From positions 10,066,345-10,130,344 of the forward strand of contig NC_037595.1 of NCBI RefSeq assembly GCF_003073045.1: a stretch of DNA of 64,000 nt, read 5' to 3'. The stretch's first letter is position 1. Each line of letters starts with the position of its first letter. Shown here one piece after another: positions 1 through 10,945 of this stretch. The DNA comes from Pomacea canaliculata (lineage: Eukaryota > Mollusca > Gastropoda > Architaenioglossa > Ampullariidae). The notes below the pieces were generated by a model, which saw only the letters and a program-made list of their open reading frames with translations, was not told the origin of the DNA and did no database searches. The translations under genes were made by a program, and so were the position numbers.

Positions 1-621
1 AGAATTGTCCTCAAGAGTGACTGACAGCACAGAAAAGACCATGACACACCTAAAGATTGCAACGATAGTTTGGGACTATGAAAAACGGAGAAAACTGACT
101 TACTTTCGGTACTTTCTTTTAAAGTTCTGACTGTCATTGAAGTCTTTTCCTCCTTGGTTTTAGTTTGGAGTCGTCTCCCTGACTTCGTAAAGTCTGTTCT
201 TTGATATATATGATCATGCTGCTCTGTCTTTTAAATGTAACCTAAAAGATTGTTGTAGTGATTTTTTTGTTAAAATACGTCCTGCTGCTTTCTTTGTCGT
301 TCTTATCTTCAACCCTGCATTACAGCATTATGTTAAATTTAGAAAGATATTGTTTACGCATGTTGCCTCGGAACCAGTGCCACCTACAATGTAACAAGTA
401 ATTACAAGGTTATGTTTGTATGGTGTTTATGTATTTTATGTTTGCTACAAATGTGATGTATGTTATGCATTTTGTATGTACATTTATATGTGTAAAATAT
501 GTATATTGTAATATAAGATGCATGTTCAGTACATCATTATGTACGCATTGACATGTTGAAACACACTCTGCGTTCTGTTTTTCGGTACCGCAGTATTGTG
601 TAACAACTGCATGCCTTAGAC

Positions 622-1980
622 CAGGGGTGGGCACTTCTTCTCCGGTCGGCGGGCCGGATATGGGGAAACGACGGCCTTTTTGGTCCTTGGCGGGCCAGAT
701 ATTACTGGATCAATACCTTAATCGCTTGTTTTATCTACATATGCAAGGAATAAATCGTGTTTAATGTAAACTCGTAAACTTTAATTTAAAGAAGACCCAA
801 ACAGTATTTAATGATGTTAACGTAATGTACATTGAATAGCTGCTGAAGTCAATGAGACAGCTGCGGTCGATCACAGTTGTCAACAAGTTGCTTGAACTCT
901 GGACCCCCCTCATGTCGGACGTAGAAATCCTCAGTAAACGACTGCACGTGAACATCAGTTACATTGGAACGCAGACTTGTCTTGTTAATGTTCATGGTCG
1001 AGAAATGTTGCTCACAAATGTATGTAGACCGAACAGAACAAAGTAGTTTCATAGGCCATTCTTTCTCAGGTTGGCAAACTGGACTCATTCAGTTGAAGCA
1101 TAAAAATTTGTCAATGCTTTCAGATTGCAATTTCTCTTTCAGGGTAGAGTCACACTGCAGGTCAGTCAATTCCAGCGTAGACCATCCGGCAACCTTTTCA
1201 AAGTCAGTTGTAAAACGGGGATGAAAGATATCAAACTTCAGCATCAAGTTTTGGAAGTCCGCAAAACGACGAGAAAATTCATTGTCTAGTGTGTAGATAT
1301 CATATTGGTGTATTTCTCAGTTGAGCATCATCTGGGGTGCCATAGTCTCCAGTGTGTGGAAAGTGTGTTGTGATATTCTGACAAATTCACCATCACTGAA
1401 ACGATTTGCTGTGCGCTTGGCAATGTTGTATGCGACCACAAAGCTAAGCATGAGTAGCAGCTTTCTGGGCTATTGGTTTTTACGGAATACATTCTGCTGC
1501 TTTTACAAGTTTTCTGTCCAGTTCTGTTGGCTGCTTGATTTGCCGTTTCCCCTGCTGATAAAGTCTGCATAGCGCTGCCATAGCCTGCACATAGGCCTGC
1601 CATAGTACTGCATAGGCCTGCATGCTTCGTCGCATAATGGCGCTACGTTTGTACTCGCTGTAGGTACAAGCACGGCAACACTTTCACTGCACAACAAACA
1701 TACTGCTTTCTCTTGCCGACTTCTAAATCTAATTCTAACTGAAAAACAAAGAATCAAAAAACAAAGAAAACAAAGAACCAAATATACTCACAGTCACTAT
1801 TATTCGACGCAGTAAAGCAAGTAATGTAGTACATGTACTCCGGTACAGCAAACAGGAGATTGCGGTAGAATGTGGCCGGCGGCCACATATCATGTACGAC
1901 CAGAACAGCGGGCACGAGTCAAAATCCCGTCGCGGCCGGATCCGTAGCCCGCGGGCCGGTATGTTGCCCACAGGGCCCTG
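622..1980 (-). mobile_element. hAT-superfamily transposon copy, 1.36 kb, decayed
   Basis: The insertion is flanked by a perfect 8-bp target site duplication, ccttagac, at 614-621 and 1981-1988. It begins caggggtgggca and ends with a related inverted end (tgcccacagggccctg), followed inward by GC-rich gggccgg / ccggcccgcggg blocks. The same site without the element is seen in the paralogous unit at about 11557-11566. The TA-centred 8-bp duplication fits the nnnTAnnn preference reported for the Buster group of hAT elements. The interior carries remains of the transposase C-terminus on the minus strand. Confidence 0.85.
849..1300 (-). pseudogene. hAT transposase C-terminal remnant (GTF2IRD2/Charlie-like)
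   Basis: Read on the minus strand, about 1290 down to 849 encodes an RF-DFQ segment, then a LTDLQCDSTLKEKL block, an in-frame stop near 1089, and then a block containing STYICEQHFSTMNINK followed by LRSNVTD. The LQC-D-LKEKF motif, and the Y-CEQ-FS-MN-NK-RS-LTD motif, are characteristic of the C-terminal part (dimerisation region) of hAT transposases related to GTF2IRD2, ZBED5 and Charlie elements. The catalytic N-terminal portion is missing: the element is only 1.36 kb, and upstream frames at 1300-1780 are open but not recognisable. It is non-autonomous and broken. Family assignment is from motif memory, not a database search. Confidence 0.7.
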
Positions 1981-3326
1981 CCTTAGACTGAAGAACCTGT
2001 TAATCTTCATTGTGTAGATAAGTGCGAGCTTCCCTGTTGTGTATAGATATGTTGGTCCCCATGTGAAGGCCGATCCTTTTGTTGGCTGAGTGAGGTTGGC
2101 TCTGAAGCTTTGGTAAAATGCCCGAACGTGAGCGTACGGCAGTATTACAAGTATGTACCCTGTGTTGACATTATACATGCTGTGAGACCGAGAGTTTGTA
2201 CAATAAAAGAATGGCCAGGAAAAAATTAATTAAATTTAATGAACTAAATAATGGAAATCTCTCTTCCCTGCATCTGCTCTGTTTCCTCTCTCCATTTTTG
2301 TTCGTTAGGTTTTTTTCCCCTCCTTATATATCTTTTTATATTTCTCTTTCTATCCATGGTGTCACTTATTAAGGACTGGTGCCGAACTATTTTGCGCCTG
2401 GGGTGATAGAGAGACGCTCATCCTCTCCAACTATCTCTCTCACTCTCTCACACACACAAAACCACACACACATTCAACAATAAGCTTGTTTGTTTAGGTC
2501 ATCAATGACCAACTTAAAATCTGACGATTAAGCATCGGCACCAACCCTGGCAATATAGCATCTTCCTCTCCAATGATAATACAAGCTCTCAGTGTCGGTG
2601 CCCACACACACACACTCCCTTTTTAGAATGTGTGCCCCTGAACAATAATCTGTTTCGTCCAATTGTAAAACCGACTCTCTTATCACGTCTTAGAAACCTG
2701 ATATTTAGTCTTAAAGTTCATACAGGAATTAAAGACATCTTTTAAAGTGCGCAGAAGTCATGCTATACCACATGGCAGCTAATCTGTTTTTCTGTGGCCT
2801 TCTGTCTTTTTAAAAAAATGTTCTGATTCCCCCCCCCCCCACCACTAAAATTTGTGATTTCTTCTTCTTTTTAAAATGTTTTTTCCGTTCTTCATCGCGG
2901 TTTGTTGACTGGGTTGTGCAATCACGCCTCTCTGATAAGACTGGTCAAGGGTTTCAAATCAATCACCGCTGCCTGACTCATCGTTTGACAAATCAGGCAA
3001 AGAGAGCGATTGGGCGACTTGTCTACTTAATTTTATAGATTTAATACTTCGCCATGTCGCCAATGTGATTCAAGGTAACCCACTCGTCTTCACTTAATCA
3101 CTGGTAGGAGTTATGGGAAATGACCGCTGCCAAATTCTAAAAATAAACTTAAAATATTCTTTAGCATATTCTAAAACTTCTTTCAAGGTTTTTCACACAC
3201 ACATATTAAAATGACACACACACAATATCCGAAGCGAACACCACACACACTTTACGTCCGCCTCTCTTCCCTGCTCACAGCCGTCTGCTCTCTTCCAAAA
3301 AGTTTTCACTCTCATCCAAACTAAAA

Positions 3327-3418
3327 TTACGTCATAAAATGACGTCGGGTTCTGACGTGAAACAGCGACGCAACCAACACGCTCATATAAACAAAAGACA
3401 GGGGCAACAACCCCCTGT
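3327..3418 (+). promoter_or_regulatory. CRE cluster + TATA-like box + hairpin (R1 copy)
   Basis: Three CRE-type half or full sites lie within 34 bp: ttacgtca (3327-3334), tgacgtcg (3340-3347) and tgacgtga (3353-3360). About 30 bp further on is catataaac (from 3384), then a short hairpin acagggg/ccctgt at 3398-3418. Spacing resembles a CREB/ATF-driven TATA promoter on the plus strand. No open reading frame follows, and an AATAAA-like run appears within 60 bp, so any transcript would be non-coding or the module is a relic. Confidence 0.4.
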
Positions 3419-3704
3419 TCCTAACAAACTGGTCCGTGACAATAATCCATAATTAATAAATAAAAGCTCAAACTTTTAATAGAATGAAAGCAAAGAAATA
3501 CTGATCAATGTTTATTTTTGCTAATGACTGTTAAAGTACTGTGATCAATATAGGAATAAAGAAGAAAATTATCATTTTCATTTTACCACTCATATCTTTT
3601 CCTTTTTGCCTGTCGTTGAATATTGAGTGGAATTGATCGACTATATTCCCAAATTCGCTTCATTTAAGCGCTTCTCGTTCCCGTAACAGGGATGGTAATT
3701 TCAC

Positions 3705-3897
3705 TTGCGAGATTTATGATCTTGCTTCTAAAGCAGCTGAGTCTTGGATAGCGTTTCACAACGCCAAGATAAAGAATCGTTTGGCCGATTGACAGCTCAT
3801 CCTCCAGAATGCATCTGACGTGCTCTTTAAAAGTTGTCAAACACCTGCTCAACATCATACTCATCAGCTACCTTTAATAACTCTTCAAGGGTGTCAT
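3705..3897 (-). pseudogene. BTB-like exon remnant, R1 copy (frameshifted)
   Basis: This is the minus-strand counterpart of the exon at 9416-9607. A tgcag acceptor precedes 3897 and a gtgaaa donor-like site follows 3705, giving 193 nt against 192 nt in the R2 copy. The frame therefore breaks in the middle: an ILEDELS-GQTILYLGVVKRY block is still readable, but the N-terminal part falls in a different frame. The R2 copy, with which it shares flanking repeat sequence, is the better preserved one. Confidence 0.5.
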
Positions 3898-6800
3898 CTG
3901 CACAAAACATAATCATCTGTATTACGTTTACTCTTCAATAAACATCTGCACTCCTCGTTACAGGGAATATAATCACGTGAAACTAAGATGAGTGTCATAT
4001 TCTTAAAAAATAGAACACTACAAATTATATATTCAGAGTGGGTTATGGGTGTTATTGTGTGATCTTGAAAATACATTACTTTTGATTTAAACGATCTTGG
4101 TTGATCTTGGAAGACAGACCTACAGATTTTAAGTTTATTTAGAAATTTTGACTGATTTTTAAAAAATAAAAAGGTTCAGATGGAGTTCACTTGACAGACT
4201 GGAAATTAAATCTTCCAGATTAAACTTTAATGGGCAAAAGTCCCGGTCATTACAGTCTTTGTTGTATTATTATTATTGAATGTTAATAAGTCAATGCATT
4301 TGAGTTAATATTTCAGTGTGTATCGCTGTCAATAAAATAGCAAATGCTTGTTTGTCTAATGCTTGATATTTGTTTAAGCTTTTTACCAACAGTCCTTATA
4401 GTTGGTTTTTCTGTTGAAATCGTGGAGAAAAAAAAGAGGGATGATAGAAGAGAGAAATCTCACAGATACCAAGCATACAAGATCATTCTGCAAAGCTCTA
4501 ACTTTTATTTTCGTATCTAACAAGAGGAAAGACTAAATTCAATATTTTGTTTGCCTTGACTGAGTTCAGTGTGTAACTATTTCAAAGCCAATAAGACTGA
4601 AACGACTAAGTCCATGTAAAATGTTGATTTAACATGATCATTTCTCAATAACTAAGATTATCGTGCAGTCGTGCTTTGTTTGTCACGAGAGTTTTCTGTG
4701 TAGCTCGTTTTCATTTCGAATTTGTCTTAAGTCCCGCTGTAACCTGTTTATATATTCAATTCTAAGTCGATGTTTCGCTTGTTCTATTTTGTATTAAAGC
4801 CACGCTGCTGTCCGGTGTATTTTCCATGAAAAATTATTATGCATCTTTTGCTTGACGAAATGCTGCCCATCGTACTGAATGTGAAAATAGTTTAATAATT
4901 TCTTTTAATTTGTCACCTTCATTATCGTTATTATCATCCTCGATATTATCATCATACCTATCTTTATCATCATTATCGTCATTCACCTTTACTGCCACAG
5001 TTACATTGCCGTCATCTTACCATCGACTAAGTTAATTTGCTGAATTATTTATTTACGCTGTGAAAAAACTTGTAAAGTTTACCTCCCGTGGTTCATGCTT
5101 TATTATTTCATTTTTGTATTCCTGATTTGTTTTTTCAAAATGGACAAACATCTAATTCAGCATTATTTTGTTTCAGAGTTTTGTAACTTTGTTTTGTGTC
5201 TAACTTGTTTTTCTGGAGGCTCCCTAAATAGAATTGTCCTCAAGAGTGACTGACACACAGGAAAAGACCATGACACCACCTAAGATTGCAATAATAGTTT
5301 AGGACTATGAAAAACGGAGAAAACTGACTTACTTCTCGGTACTTTCTTTTAAAGTTCTGACTGTCATTGAAGTCTTTTTTCCCTCCTTGGTTTTAGCTGG
5401 AGTCATCTCCCTGACTTCGTAAAAGTCTGTTCTTTGATATATATATATCATGCTCCTCTGTCTTTTAAATGTAACCTAAAAGATTGTAGTAGTGATTTTT
5501 TTGTTAAAATACTTCCTGCTGCTTTCTTTGTCGTTCTTGTCTTCAACCCTGCATTGCAGCATTATATTAAATTTAGAAAGATTTTGTATACGCATGTTGA
5601 CTCGGAACCAGTGCCACCTACAATGTAACGACAAGTAATTACAAGGTTATGTTTGTATGCTGTTTATGTATTTTATGTTTGCTACAAATTTGATGTATGT
5701 TATGCATTTTGTATGTACATTATATGTGTAAAATATGTATATATGTAATATAATGAATGTTCAGTACATCATTATGTACGCATTGACATGTGACACACTC
5801 CGCGTTCTGTTTTTCAGTACAGTCATTGTGTAACAACTGCATGCCTTAGACTAACCCTGTTAATCTTCATTGTGTAGATAACTGCGAGCTTCCCTGTTAT
5901 AGATATGTTGGTCCCCCAGTGGCCGATCCTTTTGTTGCTGATGAGGACTTGAAGCTTTGGTAAAATCCCCGAACCGTACAGTATTACAGTATGTACCTGT
6001 GTTGACATTATACATGCTGTGAGACCGAGAGGTTACAATAAAAGAATGCCAGAAAAATTAATTAAATTTAATGAACTAAATAATGGAAATCTCTCTTCCC
6101 TGCATCTGGTCTGTTTCCTCTCTCCATTCTGTTCGGTAGGTTTTTTCCCCTCCTTATATCTCTTTTTATATTTCTCTTTCCATCCATGGTGTCACTTATT
6201 GAGGACTGGTGCCGAACTATTTTGCGCCTGGGGTGATAGAGAGACGCTCACCCTCTCCAACTATCTCTCTCACTCTCTCACACACACAAAACCACACACA
6301 CATTCAACAATAAGCTTGTTTGTTTAGGTCATCAATGACCAACTTAAAATCTGACGATTAAGCATCGGCACCAACCCTGGCAATATAGCATCTTCCTCTC
6401 CAATGATAATACAAGCTCTCAGTGTCGGTGCCCACACACACACACACCCTTTTCAGAATGTCCGCCCCTGACAATAATCTGTTTCGTCCAATTGTAAAAC
6501 CGACTCTTATCACGTCTTAGAAACCTGATATTCAGTCTTAAAGTTCATACAGGATCAAAACATCTTTTAAGTGCGCAGAAGTCATGCTTATACCACATGC
6601 AGCTAATCTGTTTTTCTGTGCCTTCTGTCTTTTAAAAAAAAATGTTCTGATTCCCCCCCCCCTAAAATTTGTGATTTCTTCTTCTTTTAAAATGTTCTTT
6701 CCGTTCTTCCATCGCGGTTTGTTGACTGGTTGTGCAATCACGCCTCTCTGATAAGACTGTCAGGGTTTCAAATCAATCCACCGCTGCCTGCCTCATCGTT

Positions 6801-7141
6801 TGACAAATCAGGCAAAGAGAGCATTGGGCGACTTGTCTATTAATTTTATAGATATTAATACTTCGCTAGGTCGCCAATGTAATTCAAGGGAAACCACTCG
6901 TCTTCACTTAATCACTGGTAGGAGTTATGGGAAATGACCGCTGCCAAAATTCTAAAAATAAACTTAAAATATTCTTTAGCATATTCTAAAACTTCCTTCA
7001 AGGTTTTTCACACACACATATTAAAATGACACACACACAATATCCGAAGCGAACACCACACACACTTTACGTCCGCCTCTCTTCCCTGCTCACAGCCGTC
7101 TGCTCTCTTCCAAAAAATTTTCACTCTCATCCAAACTAAAA

Positions 7142-7234
7142 TTACGTCATAAAATGACGTCGGGTTCTGACGTGAAACCGCGACGTCACCAACAACACTC
7201 ATATAAACAAAAGACAGGGGCAACAACCCCCTGT
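7142..7234 (+). promoter_or_regulatory. CRE cluster + TATA-like box + hairpin (R2a copy)
   Basis: This is the same module as at 3327-3418: ttacgtca (7142-7149), tgacgtcg, tgacgtga and an additional cgacgtcac, then catataaac at the 7200 line boundary and the acagggg/ccctgt hairpin at 7214-7234. It is conserved although surrounding bases vary, but the units are recent duplicates, so conservation is weak evidence of function. Confidence 0.4.
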
Positions 7235-7565
7235 TCCTAACAAACTGGTCCGTGACAATAATCCATAATTAATAAATAAAAGCTCAAACTTTTAATAGAA
7301 TGAAAGCAAAGAAATACTGATCAATGTTTATTTTTGCTAATGACTGTTGAAGTACTGTGATCAATATAGGAAAAAAGAAGAAAATTATCATTTTCATTTT
7401 ACCACTCATATCTTTTCCTTTTTGCCTGTCGTTGAATATTGAGTGGAATTGATCGACTATATTCCACAAGTCTCTCGTGGCTTGCTTCTTCGCCTGTCTT
7501 GTGCAGTTACACACTGTACGTTCTGTTTTTTGGTAGTCATTGTGTATCAACTGCATGCCTTAGAC

Positions 7566-7700
7566 CGCTGGCCAGCCCGCCAGTATATATACTATATATA
7601 CAGTATTGGGTAAAAACTGAGTTAACTATATTAGTCCGGCCCTCTAAAACCATCCCAATTTCTCATGCGGCCCCTTGGGAAAATTAATTGCCCACCCCTG
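7566..7700 (-). mobile_element. Short hAT MITE (135 bp) at the ccttagac site
   Basis: The insertion is flanked by ccttagac (7558-7565) and ctttagac (7701-7708), an 8-bp duplication with one change. Read on the minus strand it starts caggggtgggcaattaattt and continues through ggggccgcatgag, matching the element at 31972-32137 for about 110 bp, including a TA-rich centre. The far end is shortened to cgctggccagcccgcc. It sits at the same repeat-unit position as the larger hAT copy at 622-1980. Confidence 0.8.
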
Positions 7701-9001
7701 CTTTAGACTAACCCTGTTAATCTTTATTGTGTAGATAACTGCGAGCTTCCCTGTTGTAGATATGTTGGTCCCCCAGTGGCCGATCCTTTTGTTGCTGATG
7801 AGGTCTTGAAGATTTGGTAAAATCCCCGAACCGTACAGTATTACAGTATGTACCTATGTTGACATTATACATGCTGTGAGACCGAGAGGTTACAATAAAA
7901 GAATGCCAGAAAAATTAATTAAATTTAAGGAACTAAATAATGGAAATCTCTCTTCCCTGCATCTCCTCTGTTTCCTCTCTCCATTCTGTTCGGTAGGTTT
8001 TTTTTTTTCCTCCTTATATCTCTTTTTATATTTCTCTTTCCATCCATGGTGTCACTTATTGAGGACTGGTGCCGAACTATTTTGCGCCTGGGGTGATAGA
8101 GAGACGCTCACCCTCTCCAACTATCTCTCTCACTCTCTCACACACACAAAACCACACACACATTCAACAATAAGCTTGTTTGTTCAGGTCATGAATGACC
8201 AACTTAAAATCTGACGATTAAGCATCGGCACCAACCCTGGCAATATAGCATCTTCCTCTCCAATGATAATACAAGCTCTCAGTGTCGGTGCCCACACACA
8301 CACACTCCCTTTTCAGAATGTGTGCCCCTGACAATAATCTGTTTCGTCCAATTGTAAAACCGACTCTTATCACGTCTTAGAAACTTGATATTCAGTCTTA
8401 AAGTTCATACAGGATCAAAACATCTTTTAAGTGCGCAGAAGTCATGCTTATACCACATGCAGCTAATCTGTTTTTCTGTGCCTTCTGTCTTTTAAAAAAA
8501 AATGTTCTGATTCCCCCCCCCCTAAAATTTGTGATTTCTTCTTCTTTTAAAATGTTGTTTCCGTTCTGCCATCGCGGTTTGTTGACTGGTTGTGCAATCA
8601 CGCCTCTCTGATAAGACTGTCAGGGTTTCAAATCAATCCACCGCTGCCTGCCTCATCGTTTGACAAATCAGGCAAAGAGAGCATTGGGCGACTTGTCTAT
8701 TAATTTTATAGATATTAATACTTCGCCATGTCACCAATGTAATTCAAGGGAAACCACTCGTCTTCACTTAATCACTGGTAGGAGTTATAGGAAATGACCG
8801 CTGCCAAAATTCTAAAAATAAACTTAAAATATTCTTTAGCATATTCTAAAACTTCCTTCAAGGTTTTTCACACACACATATTAAAATGACACACACACAA
8901 TATCCGAAGTGAACACCACACACACTTTACGTCCGCCTCTCTTCCCTGCTCACAGCCGTCTGCTCTCTTCCAAAAAATTTTCACTCTCATCCAAACTAAA
9001 A

Positions 9002-9094
9002 TTACGTCATAAAATGACGTCGGGTTCTGACGTGAAACCGCGACGCAACCAACAACACTCATATAAACAAAAGACAGGGGCAACAACCCCCTGT
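9002..9094 (+). promoter_or_regulatory. CRE cluster + TATA-like box + hairpin (R2b copy)
   Basis: This is the third copy of the module: ttacgtca (9002-9009), tgacgtcg, tgacgtga, atataaac near 9061 and the acagggg/ccctgt hairpin at about 9074-9094. It lies on the plus strand, head-to-head with the BTB-like exon remnant on the minus strand at 9416-9607. Confidence 0.4.
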
Positions 9095-9415
9095 TCCTAA
9101 CAAACTTGTCCGTGACAATAATCCATAATTAATAAATAAAAGCTCAAACTTTTAATAGAATAAAAGCAAAGAAATACTGATCAATGTTTATTTTTGCTAA
9201 TGACTGTTGAAGTACTGTGATCAATATAGGAATAAAGAAGAAAATTATCATTTTCATTTTACCACTCATATCTTTTCCTTTTTGCCTGTCGTTGAATATT
9301 GAGTGGAATTGATCGACCATATTCAAAATTTGTTGGACTAGGGCATCTCTCGCTGCCGTTGCCGTAATAGGCACCAGTCGAGAGCTTCTTCTCATGTCTT
9401 GCGCAGGTATTTTAC

Positions 9416-9607
9416 TTGCGCGATCTATCAACTTGCTTATGAATGATCCCTGCATTTCGTAGCGTTCCACCACGCCGAGATAAAGTAGAGTGCGGCCAGT
9501 GGACAGCTCATCCTCCAGAATGCCGTTAATGAGCTCTGTAAAGTTGTCAAACACCTGCTGAACATCATATTCGTCAGCAACTTTTAAGAAGTCTTCAAGG
9601 GTGTCAT
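9416..9607 (-). pseudogene. BTB/POZ-like exon (R2 copy), best preserved of the array
   Basis: A minus-strand open frame runs 9626 to 9144. Its first part resembles the C-terminal half of a BTB/POZ domain: LEDFLKVADEYDVQQVFDN, then a stretch ending ELSTGRTLLYLGVVERY and a LIDRASK block. The pattern 'L--AD-Y-V' followed by 'L-LG---RY' is typical of BTB-Kelch or MATH-BTB proteins. A tgttttgtgcag acceptor lies just before 9607 and a gtaaaa donor just after 9416, defining a 192-nt phase-1 exon. No partner exons were recognised upstream (9626-13000) or downstream. It is probably a stranded exon carried by the repeat rather than a working gene. Confidence 0.5.
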
Positions 9608-10945
9608 CTGCACAAAACATAATCATCTGTATTAGGTTTACTCTTCAATATACTTTATGTAAACATCTGCACTCCTCGTTACAGGGAATATAATCACGTG
9701 AAACTAAGATGAGTGTCATATTCTTAAAAAATAGAACACTACAAATTATATATTCAGAGTGGGTTATGGGTGTTATTGTGTGATCTTGAAAATACATTAC
9801 TTTTGATTTAAACGATCTTGGTTGATCTTGGAAGACAGACCTACAGATTTTAAGTTTATTTAGAAATTTTGACTGATTTTTAAAAAATAAAAAGGTTCAG
9901 ATGGAGTTCACTTGACAGACTGGAAATTAAATCTTCCAGATTAAACTTTAATGGGCAAAAGTCCCGGTCATTACAGTCTTTGTTGTATTATTATTATTGA
10001 ATGTTAATAAGTCAATGCATTTGAGTTAATTTTTCAGTGTGTATCGCTGTCAATAAAATATCAAATGCTTGTTTGCCTAATGCTTGATATTTGTTTAAGC
10101 TTTTTACCAACAGTCCTAGTTGGTTTTTCTGTTGAAATCGTGGAGAAAAAAAAGAGAGATGATAGAAGAGAGAAATCTCACAGATACCAAGCATACAAGA
10201 TCATTCTGCAAAGCTCTAGCTTTTATTTTCGTATCTAACAAGAGGAAACACTAAATTCAATATTTTGTTTGCCTTGACTGAGTTCAGTGTGTAACTATTT
10301 CAAAGCCAATAAGACTGAAACTACTAAGTCCATGTAAAATGTTGATTTAACATGATCATTTCTCAATAACTAAGTTAATCGTGCAGTCGTGCTTTGTTTG
10401 TTACCAGAGTTTTCTATGTAGCTCGTTTTCATTTCGAATTTGTCTTAAGTCCCGCTGTAACCTGTTTATATATTCAATTCTAAGTCGATGTTTCGCTTGT
10501 TCTGTTTTGTATTAAAGCCACGCTGCTGTCCGGTGTATTTTCCATGAAAAATTATTATGCATCTTTTGCTTGACGAAATGCTGCCCATCGTACTGAATGT
10601 GAAAATAGTTTAATAATTTCTTTTAATTTGTCACCTTCATTATCGTTATTATCATCCTCGATATTATCATCATACCTATCTTTATCATCATTATCGTCAT
10701 TCACCTTTACTGCCACAGTTACATTGCCGTCATCTTACCATCGACTAAGTTAATTTGCTGAATTATTTATTTACGCTGTGAAAAAACTTGTAAAGTTTAC
10801 CTCCCGTGGTTCATGCTTTATTATTTCATTTTTGTATTCCTGATTTGTTTTTTCAAAATGGACAAACATCTAATTCAGCATTATTTTGTTTCAGAGTTTT
10901 GTAACTTTGTTTTGTGTCTAACTTGTTTTTCTGGAGTCTCGCTAA

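Larger units (their letters stand above)
1..5230. repeat. Tandem array unit R1 (about 5.2 kb, cut by window edge)
   Basis: Position 1 starts with the same sequence seen at 5231 and 10946 (first bases agaattgtcctcaagagtga). Unit R1 aligns by eye with R2 along its whole length once the hAT element at 622-1980 is removed and the extra internal copy in R2 is allowed for. R1 shows many single-base differences from R2 that are length changes in short homopolymers, for example doubled g or extra t. The segment 3920-5230 is nearly identical to 9640-10945 and contains no gene; it is AT-rich with an impure ATT/ATC microsatellite at about 4920-4985. No intact coding gene is seen in the unit. Confidence 0.9.
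5231..10945. repeat. Tandem array unit R2 with internal 1.7-kb duplication
   Basis: This unit runs from one agaattgtcctcaagagtga junction to the next. The segment 5805-7475 (cgttctgtttttcagtac onward) is repeated at 7516-9344 and then continues into the unit's unique 3' part (9345-10945), so R2 carries one extra sub-unit compared with R1. The two sub-copies differ by few substitutions plus one short MITE. Open frames in the sub-units at 6019-6327 and 7876-8214 are low-complexity (Ser/Thr/His-rich from CT and CA repeats), and their R1 counterpart is interrupted, so they are not called as genes. Confidence 0.9.

Noticed and set aside
3398..3418. Hairpin acagggg/ccctgt as an iron-responsive element or bacterial-type terminator
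   Set aside because: The loop does not fit the CAGUGN pattern, and the genome is eukaryotic.
6019..6327. Open frame of 102 residues repeated at 7876-8214
   Set aside because: It is low-complexity from CT/CA repeats, interrupted in the R1 copy, and conserved only because the units are recent duplicates.
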